Assembly: GCA_903813345.2 (NCBI GenBank)
Contig: CAIIXF020000006.1
Coordinates: forward strand, 10,298,348-10,362,347
From: Owenia fusiformis
Lineage: Eukaryota; Annelida; Polychaeta; Sabellida; Oweniidae
Direction: 5' to 3'
DNA length: 64,000 nt
Positions 38,101 to 47,330 of the stretch are shown piece by piece (within the stretch, counting starts at the first letter, position 1; the number at the start of each line of letters is the position of its first letter). The translations under genes and the position numbers were made by a program. The notes under the pieces were generated by a model. It saw only the letters and a program-made list of their open reading frames with translations, searched no databases and was not told where the DNA came from.

Positions 38101-41100
38101 TATTGTGCTTGAGATAGTGAGGATACCCAGTGCATTACATGTGTAAATCTTCTTGACTTGATGACACAAATACATATTAATAAAAAGAGTACACATGTGT
38201 GTCCATACAAATGAAGATTAAAGAGAAAAAACACAATTTAAAGCTGTAGGATTATATACTGGAATGTTTGTGTACTTGGACATCACACAAAGACTAACAT
38301 TTACAGACTATGCAATGATTTAGCATGAAGTGGAAGCAGTTGAACATACAAAGATTAACATAATCACAGTTTGTGTACTCAGACATTTCAAAAAAAGATA
38401 TATATAGCCTCATAGTTGGTAATATCTTTGTATACTTGGACATTTTACAAAGATTAGTATCACACGGACAACTGTTTGATAGGATGAATTTGAAAACGAG
38501 AGCAATGAACTCGGCAACAATTTTATGCAGCCTATGGATTTTGCTGACATTTTGTATAACACCATGTAAATGTACCGATCCTTCAAGCTTCATAGAAGTC
38601 AAAACTGCAGAGGGAACCATTAGGGGTCATAGGGTTCAAACTAGACCCCTTGAACACTTAGAGGTTTTCACAGGGGTACCGTATGCCCAAGCTCCAGTTG
38701 GTGATCTCAGGTTTGCCCCACCACAGCCTGTCAAACCCTGGGGTGAAGAGGTTAAGAATACTACCTCATTCGGAGCTGCATGCCCCCAGGATTCATCCTT
38801 GTTAGATTTGGTAAACTATCCACATGTCCCTATGAGTGAGGATTGTTTGTTTTTGAATGTTTATTCACCCAAGTTGCCTCGCAAACCAGAAGAGGGCAGC
38901 ACCTATCCAGTAATGGTTTGGTTTCATGGTGGCTGGTTCACAATAGGCACATCATCATATTTTGATGCTAGAATTCTTGCAAGTCACAAAGGTGTCATTG
39001 TTGTAACAGTAAATTACAGACTTGGACTTCTGGGATTTTTCTCCACAAGCGATGATGCAGCCCCGGGTAATTATGGACTTCTCGACCAAACTGAATCATT
39101 ACGATGGGTTCAGAGAAACATTGCGCAATTTGGAGGCGATCCAAAACGTGTGACCATATTTGGGGAAAGTGCTGGTGGACGTAGTGTTGGACTCCATCTT
39201 ATGTCCCCGTTGAGTAAAGGTCTCTTCCAAAGAGCTATACCCATGAGTGGACTTGGTATTTCTCCCTGGACCGTCCATACTGACCCTGCATTTGTTAGCC
39301 AACAAGCTGAGAATGTGGCTAATGCCGCACACTGTCCTCTCGCTTCAAGTGCCCATATAGTAAAATGTCTACGTAGGAAAGATGTGAATGATCTGGCTGG
39401 CTACCATGTTAGGAATGGATTTAGATGGGCAGCTACCATTGATGATTACTTCCTAACTGACCTCCCTGAGCAAATCATTGATAAATATGAGTTTAACCGA
39501 GTCCCAATATTAACTGGAAATGTCAGAAATGAAGGTTCTGTTAAGTTCCTTGAGGAAGAGTACATGACACCAGAGGGCTTCAATAAGACATTCACAGAGG
39601 AAGTCTTCAGGAGGTTCCTAATGCCCTTATATGGAGCTAAAACTAAGGATGTCTTGAAAGCAGCGTTATGTGAATATATACCAAGTGATGATCCGAGAGA
39701 GAACAGAGACCTCTATATGGAACTTGTTGCTGATGTCACATACATTTCACCCCAACATAGATATGCAGCCATGAATAGCCACGTGGTCAGCAGCACTTGG
39801 TTATATTTCTTTGACTATAGAAGCATCAGTGATCCCTCACCCCATTACTATGGTGTCCATCATGCATCTGAAGTACCATATGTATTTGGTGCCCCTTATT
39901 GGTCTCAAAGCTGGCCCTGGGGGTGTGATTCAAAATGGAGAAATAATTCAGACTATTGGACAAAACAAGATGAAGAAATGAGTGATGTCATGATGACAAT
40001 ATGGAGTAATTTTGCCAAATATGGAGATCCGAACCCTCTACCTACGAAAAATATGCACTGGCCGCAGTACAATGAATATATGGAGGAATATCTCCACATA
40101 AAGGAACCATTTGAGGTTTCAACAGAATTAAAACATAATCGCATGTCATTTTGGAACTCATTCATCCCAAGTGTTCTCTCTGGGGAAGATGATGCATCTG
40201 AGAGGTGTAACAGGGTTCCATATAAGGATGAAGATAACCAGAGTCCCAAAGATGAATTATAGTGCATTTTACATTACTTTCTAAAGTATGGTAAATACAT
40301 TTCTAAAGTGACAACCTCAAAATATGAGCACACATGATTTTTTAAAATCTCATTTATCTATGTATAGTCAGATTTCATTAAAATGCTACTTGGGTAGTCA
40401 ACACTTAGTTGACACACCTGCCAATTTGAACACTTTTGGCTGGTCCCATGGGTGTTCGGATTAGTCAGATCTTACTGTATATTAAAATGGAAAAATATGC
40501 ATTTTGTTAAATGTACAACATTTGTGAACCCATATGACCTCAAGACTTCGTAAACAGGGGTTTGTACACATGTTTGGCACAGCACTCTTATCAAGTCAAG
40601 GCTTTTTGAGGTAAATTAGAATATGATCTGACCTGAAATGCTTTCATCAATAATTGTGGATGCTGCAATGCAACAGTGGTGCAATAAAATAATATTGCGT
40701 ACATGAATATAATATCTGTGTAATAAATCCTACATGATTGCTATGAAAACATGATACTGCCTTTGTTTGTGCAGTGAGATAAGAGTGACTTTATCAGTGG
40801 ATCAGACCACACAAGAGGCAATATTTAAAAATACAAAAGAGACTGTACAGTAAACCCTGTCTAATGGGACACCATTGGTACCTCTAAAAAGTGTTCCACT
40901 TGTGAGGTTCATTTAACATTATGTCAGTTGGTCTTGGGACTCTAAAAGGTGTTCCACCTGTAAGCTTCATTTAACATTAAGTCAGTTGGTCTTGGGACTC
41001 TAAAAAGTGTTCTTCTTACAAAGGTGTTCCACTTCACAGGTTTCACTGTATTTGAGAATACAAAAACTCATCTGACATCATTGAGTTAAATACACACACA

Positions 41101-42671
41101 GTTGCTAATATTGATTTTGATTTAAAAAAATTGAGTTGATCAATACACAGCAATGACTCATCCTTCTTCCATAACCTTCAGCATACTTGGCGTTTAAATC
41201 ATCTCAATTTTCATCAATCTTGAGGAGTGAAATATATGATACTTCCAAAATTCCCACTATATTGTATTGCACCATTTATAAGACAAGACACAAAATACAG
41301 TAAAACATGTCATAGTGAATTCCATTCAGATTTTCAACTTGATTAAAACTGATGACCATTTATATTTATGACAGCTGGCCATGGAGATTTTCAGACTGAA
41401 TATCCTTGAATTATGGCCATTTTGATTTACCTATTGTTGATGGCCATTGTGAGTTAAAACTATTGGGCTTCCAGAGTTATTCTAGCAAGTGATATTAGAC
41501 TGATTGCTGTTGGGAATGTAGGCTAATTTAGCTTTAAGACTAATTTGGCATTTTGCCCCCCCCCCCCCCCCCATTTTGATAAGGTTCACCAATGCCGAGT
41601 CAGATTTTAACATTTTGATTTTTTAGATCAATGAAGTGGTGGCTGCAACAAATATAATTTATGTGTTTTTTAAAGCACTCACTTTTAATTGATATATAAA
41701 AAAAACAGATTATTAAAATAATCTTCATGTCAGTGTCATCCTGAATCTCTAGACTTCAGTTAGCCCATATGGTTATCTTGACCTTTCACATTTCACTTTT
41801 AAAGGTTACTAGTATCTCAACCAACTTGAAATGTTCTACTGTAATAAATGTTTATCAAATGTTAAATGATAAGATAATAAGCAAAATTTAATACATAATC
41901 AGAGAATTGTGATTTAATTGCCTAGTTGGAGCACTACAAGGGCACAGTTGGCAACACGTTCAGAAGGGGCTTTATATGGTGGAGATTTTTCTGTCTCAGA
42001 GATATGAAGTTCAATCAAGACTTAAATTGAATTAGTTGTCATGCAAGGTTGTCAAAAATTGAGGCTTATTTTGGTAAATTAATGTGTGTATTTCTGATAT
42101 TGCTAATTGTCCTTTCCAAAGTTTAATGAATGATATAAACAATGAAATTTATTTTGATATATGCACTAATGTGCTCTTTTAAGGTATCTGGTGTTGATCA
42201 TGCAATGTACAACAATTACAGAAAATAAAAAATCTACAGACAGTTTATGTGTTCTTGCAGGAATTGGTCGGTGTTATCTTCACCCAGAAGCTTCAGCTGG
42301 ACAAAAGAGATACTACAATCAAAGACCTGGAAGGCTACATAGACAAACTTCTGGTACGCGTCATGGAAACCGATCCTCTGCTCCTCCAATCGCACACACA
42401 ATCGCACAACTCTAATATCCCCCAGAAATCAACAACGGGAGATCACTACACGTCAAATGGACACCCAACTTTGGCAAAAACAAAATCGGAGCCTGTGACT
42501 ATGATTTCAGACCCTGTTGTGCCAACTAACAATCCTATTCCAGATTTCATTGATAGGATACGAAGCATTGAGAAACCTAATTTTGAGCTTTTAAAAAATC
42601 ATTTTGATCCACCAAAAATTAATTTTGATTCAATTTCTAAAATTCAGAACCCGTTCAAAAGAGGAAAATGA
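23194..42671 (+). CDS. Class I Rab11 family-interacting protein (FIP1/2/5-like)
   Basis: Twelve coding exons join in phase: 23194-23227, 24614-24755, 25116-25247, 25754-25929, 26597-26745, 28046-28180, 29504-29566, 29729-29816, 31122-31193, 33210-33395, 33996-34147, 42261-42671 (1740 nt, 579 aa). The start MSWTPTHVSVAVNRARNLL opens an N-terminal C2 domain (about 5-130; LPEWREECEL, LLGLDDFLGQ, KWYSLKG). The middle is charged and low-complexity. The C-terminal Rab-binding domain is clear: THEELVGVIFTQK, then DLEGYIDKLLVRVMETDP (YID at 469-471). These proteins bind GTP-Rab11 and phospholipids and act in recycling endosomes. An NPF motif (573-575) near the C-terminus could bind EHD-type EH domains, as in FIP2. 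The last intron (8.1 kb) contains an intact carboxylesterase gene. The 34-nt first exon and tail length are the least certain parts; FIP1, 2 and 5 cannot be told apart here. Confidence 0.93.
23592..24423. mobile_element. TIR element with AGACCGACCA ends
   Basis: In Rab11-FIP intron 1. The left end, AGACCGACCACTGGTCGGTG followed by TTTTCCACAG, is matched by an inverted right end CTGTGGAGATTGACTGGTCG plus GTGGTCGGTCT. The GACCGACC/GGTCGGTC palindromic motif recurs internally near 23660 and 23680. No clear target duplication and no coding sequence, so a non-autonomous element of uncertain class. Confidence 0.6.
24795..24998 (+). repeat. Dispersed repeat (copy in Rab11-FIP intron 2)
   Basis: Second copy of the repeat at 7832-7985, sharing CTCATTTTCA, GGTCAAAATGTGCCA, AAGTGG, GGGTGC and GCTGGGAAGATCA in order. 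It starts with GATGTCCACAAGATTTTT. Its open frame is incidental. Confidence 0.5.
27404..27495. mobile_element. Short MITE with ATGTCACCACC ends
   Basis: Exact inverted ends ATGTCACCACC and GGTGGTGACAT, 92 bp in all, in Rab11-FIP intron 5. The subterminal CATATTGTTATAGTCTC matches the larger element at 29951-30892. Confidence 0.7.
29951..30892. mobile_element. ATGTCACCACC-ended element with internal repeats
   Basis: Ends ATGTCACCACC and GGTGGTGACAT as in 27404-27495. Inside are repeated AGATTTGACCTTCAATGACT and AATCATCTACAAGTTCTCAG units (30100-30330, 30815) and two diverged copies of a block containing AGTGTTATCCCTGCTTC and TTTAATTTGGGTAATATTTC (about 30420-30560 and 30590-30745). CGAGAATCGTCCTTT and AAAGGACGATTCTCGG form a further inner inverted pair. 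Lies in the intron following 29816. Confidence 0.7.
31343..32267. mobile_element. TIR element with CCCATCGAAC ends, CCGTCC run and about 136-bp tandem units
   Basis: The left end TCCCATCGAACGAAG matches an inverted right end ATGTTCGATGGGA. Just inside the left end is a (CCGT)n-like tract at about 31381-31418. The body has four tandem copies of a block that includes TAACTCGAAAAGTAGTGGAG, CATGGCACACTGTC and the palindromic GGCCATTTTTCAAAATGGCC; TAACTCG recurs at 31725, 31877, 32013 and 32148. The 110-codon open frame at 31919-32251 is a translation of these repeats, not a gene. Confidence 0.75.
34210..34788. mobile_element. Probable MITE in the last Rab11-FIP intron
   Basis: The left end TTTAAAGGGTGACGCATATC followed by GTTTAGCA has an imperfect inverted match TGCTAATCGAAACCCTTTAA at the right. 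Base composition inside differs from the flanks, and both flanks share GGTGCTA..TATTGGTGTTT. No coding sequence. Confidence 0.5.
35940..36045 (+). repeat. Tandem repeat, about 3 units
   Basis: CTGTATACAATGAGCCTTTC followed by ATTGT recurs with about 35-bp spacing near 35967, 35998 and 36031. Intronic (last Rab11-FIP intron). Confidence 0.7.
37219..37446. mobile_element. MITE of the GGATCTGCCAGTG-end family (copy 3)
   Basis: The left end CAGTGGGTGATCTGGAAGC pairs with the right end GAATGGATCTGCCAGTG. The interior has the family blocks (GCCCATTTTTTGATAATTTT, CCTAAAAAGGCC). In the last Rab11-FIP intron. Confidence 0.75.
37447..37604. repeat. Possible second element abutting the MITE
   Basis: Sequence ending CCCTCCCTGGCTACGGGCCTG resembles a terminus of the GGCCCGTAGCCAGG type. 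It abuts the preceding MITE, and a CTGCGCCTGCGCAG palindrome sits at about 37515. No matching left end was found. Confidence 0.35.
38505..40262 (+). CDS. Carboxylesterase/cholinesterase-like enzyme, intronless, with C-terminal KDEL
   Basis: A single exon of 585 aa on the same strand as, and inside the last intron of, the Rab11-FIP gene. I chose the Met at 38505 because it opens a signal peptide (hydrophobic about 5-20, ending near TPCKC); an in-frame Met at 38484 is the alternative, and the frame is open to 38373. Type-B carboxylesterase features are complete: EDCLFLNVY (about 112-120), oxyanion WFHGGWF (about 139-145), nucleophile Ser in FGESAGG (about 222), Glu in GNVRNEGS (about 343) and His in GVHHASEVPYVFG (about 453). 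The protein hydrolyses esters in the secretory pathway. It ends in KDEL, the ER retrieval signal, so it is expected in the ER lumen like mammalian liver carboxylesterases (HxEL). Exact substrate unknown. Several NxS/T sites suit glycosylation. Confidence 0.93.
   Translation: MNSATILCSLWILLTFCITPCKCTDPSSFIEVKTAEGTIRGHRVQTRPLEHLEVFTGVPYAQAPVGDLRFAPPQPVKPWGEEVKNTTSFGAACPQDSSLLDLVNYPHVPMSEDCLFLNVYSPKLPRKPEEGSTYPVMVWFHGGWFTIGTSSYFDARILASHKGVIVVTVNYRLGLLGFFSTSDDAAPGNYGLLDQTESLRWVQRNIAQFGGDPKRVTIFGESAGGRSVGLHLMSPLSKGLFQRAIPMSGLGISPWTVHTDPAFVSQQAENVANAAHCPLASSAHIVKCLRRKDVNDLAGYHVRNGFRWAATIDDYFLTDLPEQIIDKYEFNRVPILTGNVRNEGSVKFLEEEYMTPEGFNKTFTEEVFRRFLMPLYGAKTKDVLKAALCEYIPSDDPRENRDLYMELVADVTYISPQHRYAAMNSHVVSSTWLYFFDYRSISDPSPHYYGVHHASEVPYVFGAPYWSQSWPWGCDSKWRNNSDYWTKQDEEMSDVMMTIWSNFAKYGDPNPLPTKNMHWPQYNEYMEEYLHIKEPFEVSTELKHNRMSFWNSFIPSVLSGEDDASERCNRVPYKDEDNQSPKDEL
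40263..42260. other. Intron sequence between the esterase and the last Rab11-FIP exon
   Basis: Contains a MITE (40847-41050) and a homopolymer C tract near 41557-41573. No other coding exon was found. Acceptor TTCTTGCAG precedes the last Rab11-FIP exon at 42261. Confidence 0.6.
40847..41050. mobile_element. MITE with ACAGTAAACCCTGT/ACAGGTTTCACTGT ends and an internal duplication
   Basis: The ends form an inverted pair flanked by TA. Inside, a block of about 60 bp containing TTCATTTAACATTATGTCAG, TTGGTCTTGGGACTCTAAAA and GTGTTC is present twice in tandem (about 40908-40965 and 40967-41010). GTGTTCCAC motifs link it to 8392-8569. Confidence 0.75.
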
Positions 42672-43496
42672 GCTCAATGTATCTAATTAATACATGTTCT
42701 TAGTTACATACACGTATGTATATACTAATTACTATTATTGGTATATTGTAAAATGTCATGGTGATATATGTGAGAATATTAATTCTATAATTTTCCCTAT
42801 TTACATGGGCAACATGACAGGTTGTGCTAATAGTAAATGTGTAATGTGTAACAAGGTATTCTCTGAATAAGTCTCATGCAATAACTGAGGATTAAATGAC
42901 TTGTGAATTTGTTAATATTACCAAACATAAACTTAAAATGTGGTCCAAAAGGTGACTTCCAGTTGCCAAACTTTTGGATGGGAGTTAACTTTACATTGGA
43001 GTTTACTTTACATTGTACTGTTTACTGCTGAAGAAATACTTCCTTATTCATATGGCATGTTTACACGACATAAGTCATCTCTTCTACAGTAACGATCTAC
43101 ATTAACTGTTATCAATTGGTAAATTTATGAACAAAATTGTGCTTAATTAGAACAATAGATAATGGGGCTATTCCTAAGGATAGTCAGATGCATTTGTTTA
43201 ATAACCTGACATGCAACTCTCTGAAGAATTTTTACTTGAGCCCATTAACATGCAGAGTCAACTATGGGACTGATTGAAACTCTGTATGTTTGAAAATCAA
43301 AGATTTTGAGTCTCATTTCAAAGTTTTCCTTCAAACCAATGTACCTTCCATGCTAATAGTATGTTGTTTCAAGACACATTATAGCCTATGATAATACATT
43401 AGAGAATCAACTCTCTAATTACATGTTGTATTATGATAAATAAGATATATGTCAAAAAGTAAATCAAAGAGCTTGATAAAGCTGGTACTGTTTTTA

Positions 43497-43927
43497 CATC
43501 TAATTGTGAGGTTATACCTGTAGATTGATTAAGTTTTAACATCTAATTGTGAGGTTATGCCTGTAGATTGATTCAGTTTTTACATCTAATTGTGAGGTTA
43601 TGCCTGTAGATTGATTCAGTTTTTACATCTAATTGTGAGGTTATGTCTGTAGATTGATTCATTTTTTACATCTAATTGTGAGGTTATGCCTGTAGATTGA
43701 TTCAGTTTTTACATTTAATTGTGAGGTTATGCCTGTAGATTGATTCAGTTTTTACATCTAATTGTGAGGTTATGCCTGTAGATTGATTCAGTTTTTACAT
43801 CTAATTGTGAGGTTATGCCTGTAGATTGATTCAGTTTTTACATCTAATTGTGAGGTTATGCCTGTAGATTGATTCATTTTTTTACATCTAATTGTGAGGT
43901 TATGCCTGTAGATTGATTCAGTTTTTA
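43497..43927 (+). repeat. 43-bp minisatellite, 10 units
   Basis: The unit starts CATCTAATTGTGAGGTTATG, continues CCTGTAGATTGATTCAG and ends TTTTTA. Unit starts are at 43497, 43540, 43583, 43626, 43669, 43712, 43755, 43798, 43841 and 43885, with only a few substitutions and one 1-bp insertion. A further split unit begins at 43928 and resumes at about 44287, followed by one more unit to about 44347. Confidence 0.95.
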
Positions 43928-43936
43928 CATCCAATT

Positions 43937-44285
43937 ACCCAAATGCGAGAAGTTAGTTACCAGTTTCACCACCAGGTGGCTGATCGGGTCAATTAACATG
44001 GCAGGTATATAAGAAAGTTTCCTTAAACTTGAATATTATCAATTTAAGTGGCTCAATTTTCATATAACCCTTATGTGCCTGATACTTATACTAATGAAAA
44101 TATGTCCAGTAAAGCAATATATAATCTGTCCACTAAAAGAAAAGATATTTCATTTTTTGTGATTTTATAGCATGGGGTCTATGGGGAATCTCCCCGAGCT
44201 AGAAGTCACATTTTCAAAGAAAATTAAAAATTGAATTTTGAATTTTTAATGACGTAAATCAAGATTATTTCTACTCGCATCTGGG
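43937..44285. mobile_element. Small TIR element inserted inside the minisatellite
   Basis: The ends ACCCAAATGCGAG and CTCGCATCTGGGT are inverted. The element splits one 43-bp unit: CATCCAATT lies on its left and ATTGTGACGTCATGCCTG on its right. Together these rebuild a unit, leaving a target duplication of 2-4 bases (ATT). A relative lies at 44829. Contains CCAGTTTCACCACCAGGTGG. Confidence 0.8.
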
Positions 44286-44828
44286 TTATTGTGACGTCAT
44301 GCCTGTAGATTGATTTTTTACATCTAATTGTGAGGTTATGCCTGTAGCAACTGCATATTGGCAGTGATATTTCTCAATGAAAACTAAAGAGAAAATGTAA
44401 TGCAAACGCACTGAATAAATAAATAACATTGTTGCATACATTATTTTACATGTAGAGACAAATGTGCCAGAATTGTACATGCTTATATAATATTGATATT
44501 GGAATAATAGTGATAATTGCATCCATCTGAAAAGGGTGAAAAGTATATACTCTATGTCATTGCTATATATAATCTGTATATCCTCAAAAGTGTATGAGGT
44601 GCTAAGTTGATTTTTGTATATTACCACTACTTTAATAATAATGAAATAAAATATAACAAAGAGAATCTTCTAGTTTGATGTGTGTATGTAAGAGATCTTA
44701 GGTGAGACTTCTTAACAAAATATTCCTGACAAAGAAGGAAAATATTTCTTTGTTTGGGATTATAAAAAAAATCTTGTCCTGGAAAATACTTTCAAAGAAG
44801 ATTTCAAAGAGTTTGTAATTACATTGTT

Positions 44829-44915
44829 CCCAGATGCGAGTAGGTAGTTACCAGTTTCACCACCAGGTGGCTAATTCGAAGAAAATATCATGGCACGGTA
44901 TTAGAAAGTTCTTGA
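44829..44915. mobile_element. Second copy (partial) of the ACCCAGATGCGAG element
   Basis: CCCAGATGCGAGTAGGTAGT followed by TACCAGTTTCACCACCAGGTGGC matches the left part of 43937-44285 in the same orientation. Similarity fades after ATCATGGCACGGTAT. No right end was found. Confidence 0.7.
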
Positions 44916-46111
44916 ATATGATATCATGGCTTATTAAAATTGATTCTAATTTTGATTGGGCACATTGCTCCCTGAAACCCATGACATCATCAATTTAGCC
45001 AAATCCAATAGCTTTCATGTAGCTAAATGTGGGAATTTTTGGGAAAGATCAACTAATTTTTTAGGTGAAAATGGTAGAAATATTGAAACTTTGAAAATAT
45101 GCTTTTACAGGATCACTAGGGGCTATTTATACTGTTTTATGGTTTTTAGTGCTGAACGTCATAGAACAGTGTAAATAGATCCCTGTGTACAGGATATTTC
45201 ATCTGAATCAGTTATAAAATTATTCCTTCATTGTTATGCTTCAATGAACAAAGTCAGCGTAGTCATGGTCAATTGCAAAATTCTAATCTCATCGATTTTT
45301 TATACTATATTGAAAAGGATATTCAATAAATTGATCTCCCCATTCCTCAAACATCTCAAATAGACCAGAGTTAAACCATGTGGTAAAGTGGAGCAGTATA
45401 TCTATACTTGTGAAATTATATTTTTACTTCCGATTCTCTCACACTGCTAGGTGAAGATAATGGCTGGGGGTGTCGTACAAACCACTCTTAGTTTTGCCTT
45501 GAACTTTTTTATCTGCATATGATATTTGCGAATAAATCCAATTATATTTTGCTTATTCTATTGAGAAATCAGTAAGAGTCACTTGAGGGCATAAAGTGGG
45601 AATGTACATTATACGAGCATGTGACTAGGCAGTTCATTAAATTGACGTTTTAAACTCCCCCCCCCCCCCTCACAAAATACATCTGAGTTGGTGGGCTGTG
45701 TTAGCTATTGCACTAAAGACCTGAATATGGAAAATACTTTTGTCTATGTTTTTCCCATTGGGTACCCATGCACTATGAATATATTTGCAGAGTATGTTGA
45801 AGTAGCTTGTAAACAAACCTTGTCTGGAGTATTTATTAATGGATCTGTTTTTGAAAAAACAACTGTTTGCATCCTAGGTCTCAATTTAGCTGAAACTTGC
45901 ATTTTTACATATGAAATTGGTTAAACCTCGTTTCACTAGGAATTGAAAAACACGATTGGCATTTTAACATGTTAAACTTTTATTGCATAATTGCAAAAAT
46001 GAAAACAAAATATACAAAACAAAGTAACAATTTGAAAAACATGACATATGTGTAGACTAGTGTTTCTGTTAAATGCAATTTCGATCATTAGTGTCCACTT
46101 CCAGTTTTGGG

Positions 46112-46627
46112 TCATTTAACCATAAAATCATGTACCTCTACTTGGAAACCACAATGTGAGATAAACATGTTCAAATCAGAGAAACTAATTGGTATTGTTT
46201 TGTCATGAACAAAAGGGTGAAAGTGCAAAATTCTGTCATGTTCAGATAAACATTCATGAATAATAACCCTGATGTTTGGTTCACTCTGGTAAAGTAGACC
46301 AAATGGAGTGACGGCACCAGGTTTAACACGCAAAATTCTCAAAAGATCATTTTCAGTTGCAAAGGAAAAATTTCTATGAGCTGACAGTTTTGACTTTAGC
46401 ATCTTCAAACAAACTGAATGGTCGCTATGACATATGACTAAATAAAACTGAGATTTGCGATCTTTCAAAAGCAGGTTCTTGCAAAATGTTCCCCTTATGT
46501 CAGAATTTTGAACATTTGTATTCACATTATAGTCCCCTATAGAGAAGGATATACCAAGTTCCTACAGGGTGTGGAATAGGAGATCCCTCCCACACCCTTG
46601 GAGTTCATTGTCCAAAGTCGCCGCCAT
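46112..46627 (-). CDS. PRORSD1: PRORSD1-like (ProX/YbaK) aminoacyl-tRNA deacylase, interrupted by an in-frame TAG
   Basis: Single-exon reading frame of 171 codon positions, close to the 169 aa of mouse Prorsd1. The start MAATLDNELQGCGRD lies in an AAGATGGCGGC context. Codon 22 (46564-46562) is TAG; the same frame continues at once with ELGISFSIG and on to the stop at 46114-46112. An internal Met (46525, residue 35) could start a 137-aa product. Domain motifs: CKNLLLKDRKSQFYLV, SFATENDLLRIL, VKPGAVTPFGL, ILHFHPFVHDKTIPI. Such proteins hydrolyse mischarged Ala-tRNAPro and related species in trans. The family's N-terminal HPxxxT segment is poorly conserved and the region seems about 6 residues short. 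The TAG could be a sequencing error, a null allele, readthrough or early pseudogenisation; removing the 29-nt GT..AG interval around it shifts the frame, so splicing does not rescue it. Poly(A) signal at 45984-45979. Confidence 0.75.
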
Positions 46628-46630
46628 CTT
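46620..46630 (-). promoter_or_regulatory. YY1-type AAGATGGCGGC motif at the PRORSD1-like start
   Basis: The minus strand reads AAGATGGCGGC across the start codon at 46627. This is the known YY1 site often found just downstream of transcription starts of TATA-less housekeeping genes, and it supports this ATG as the original start. Binding is not shown. Confidence 0.45.
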
Positions 46631-47330
46631 GATGATGAGACAGGACTCATGTTTTATAGTAGTCTACACACACTATGAATAATGAGTATTTCACAATGAG
46701 CTGGTCCCATGAATGATAGGTTGATAAAGGACCAGGCCTGGACACCTTGTGCCACCAGATTCATTGTTTTAGCGTCACTGTATTCCAGCGTCACATTAGC
46801 ACACTATATAAGTGTCACTTTAGCATGTGAAGTTGCACACTTGGCAGCCTCACTATACTTTATCTTCAGTTCATTGTCGGCATTTTGTTTCACATCCATG
46901 ATTAGTTCGTCACCTGGTGTCCCGGTCAGATCCTCTGCAAAAACAAAACATACCCCATTTAGCATTGCCTATTCACCATCAATATTTGACCAAATGAGGT
47001 CTAATTTAGTAAAACATTTAGACTCTAAACGAAATTGAAGACCTCGTGTAACAAAGGTCCATCGAGTGATAACAATGCATTTTAGTTCATACAACCATAC
47101 AAATGTAATTTTTGCAAATCCAAACTTCTAAATGTGTAAACAATCGGTCTATTTACTACAGTGAGTATAGTTCTAGGCCAAGGACACTTGGAGCAGAAAT
47201 GGCCGACATTTTGTTTCGGTGCCTGGATAAACTATAAAGTATTTTTTCGTCCCATTCCCTTTACCAGCCCTTTACCATTTCAAACGTTAACAAATGCTCG
47301 GATAGCAAGAAAACACATACCTGGCTGTTG

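Larger units (their letters stand above)
42672..46111. other. Rab11-FIP 3' flank and intergenic repeats
   Basis: Holds the 43-bp minisatellite (43497-43927), the element inserted in it and a second copy of that element. AATAAA-like signals (GAAATAAAAT near 44641) might end the Rab11-FIP transcript. A C-run lies at about 45657-45669. The 3' UTR of the minus-strand PRORSD1-like gene, with AATAAA at 45984-45979, lies at the right end. No further gene was found. Confidence 0.6.

Noticed and set aside
38294-38620. Minus-strand 108-codon frame at the esterase 5' end
   Set aside because: Shadow of the esterase ORF and upstream repeats.
43497-43927. Regular 43-bp array considered as a CRISPR
   Set aside because: Units are contiguous without unique spacers, in an animal genome; this is a minisatellite.
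46535-46564. 29-nt GT..AG intron that would remove the TAG in the PRORSD1-like gene
   Set aside because: Too short for a metazoan intron, and its removal shifts the frame.
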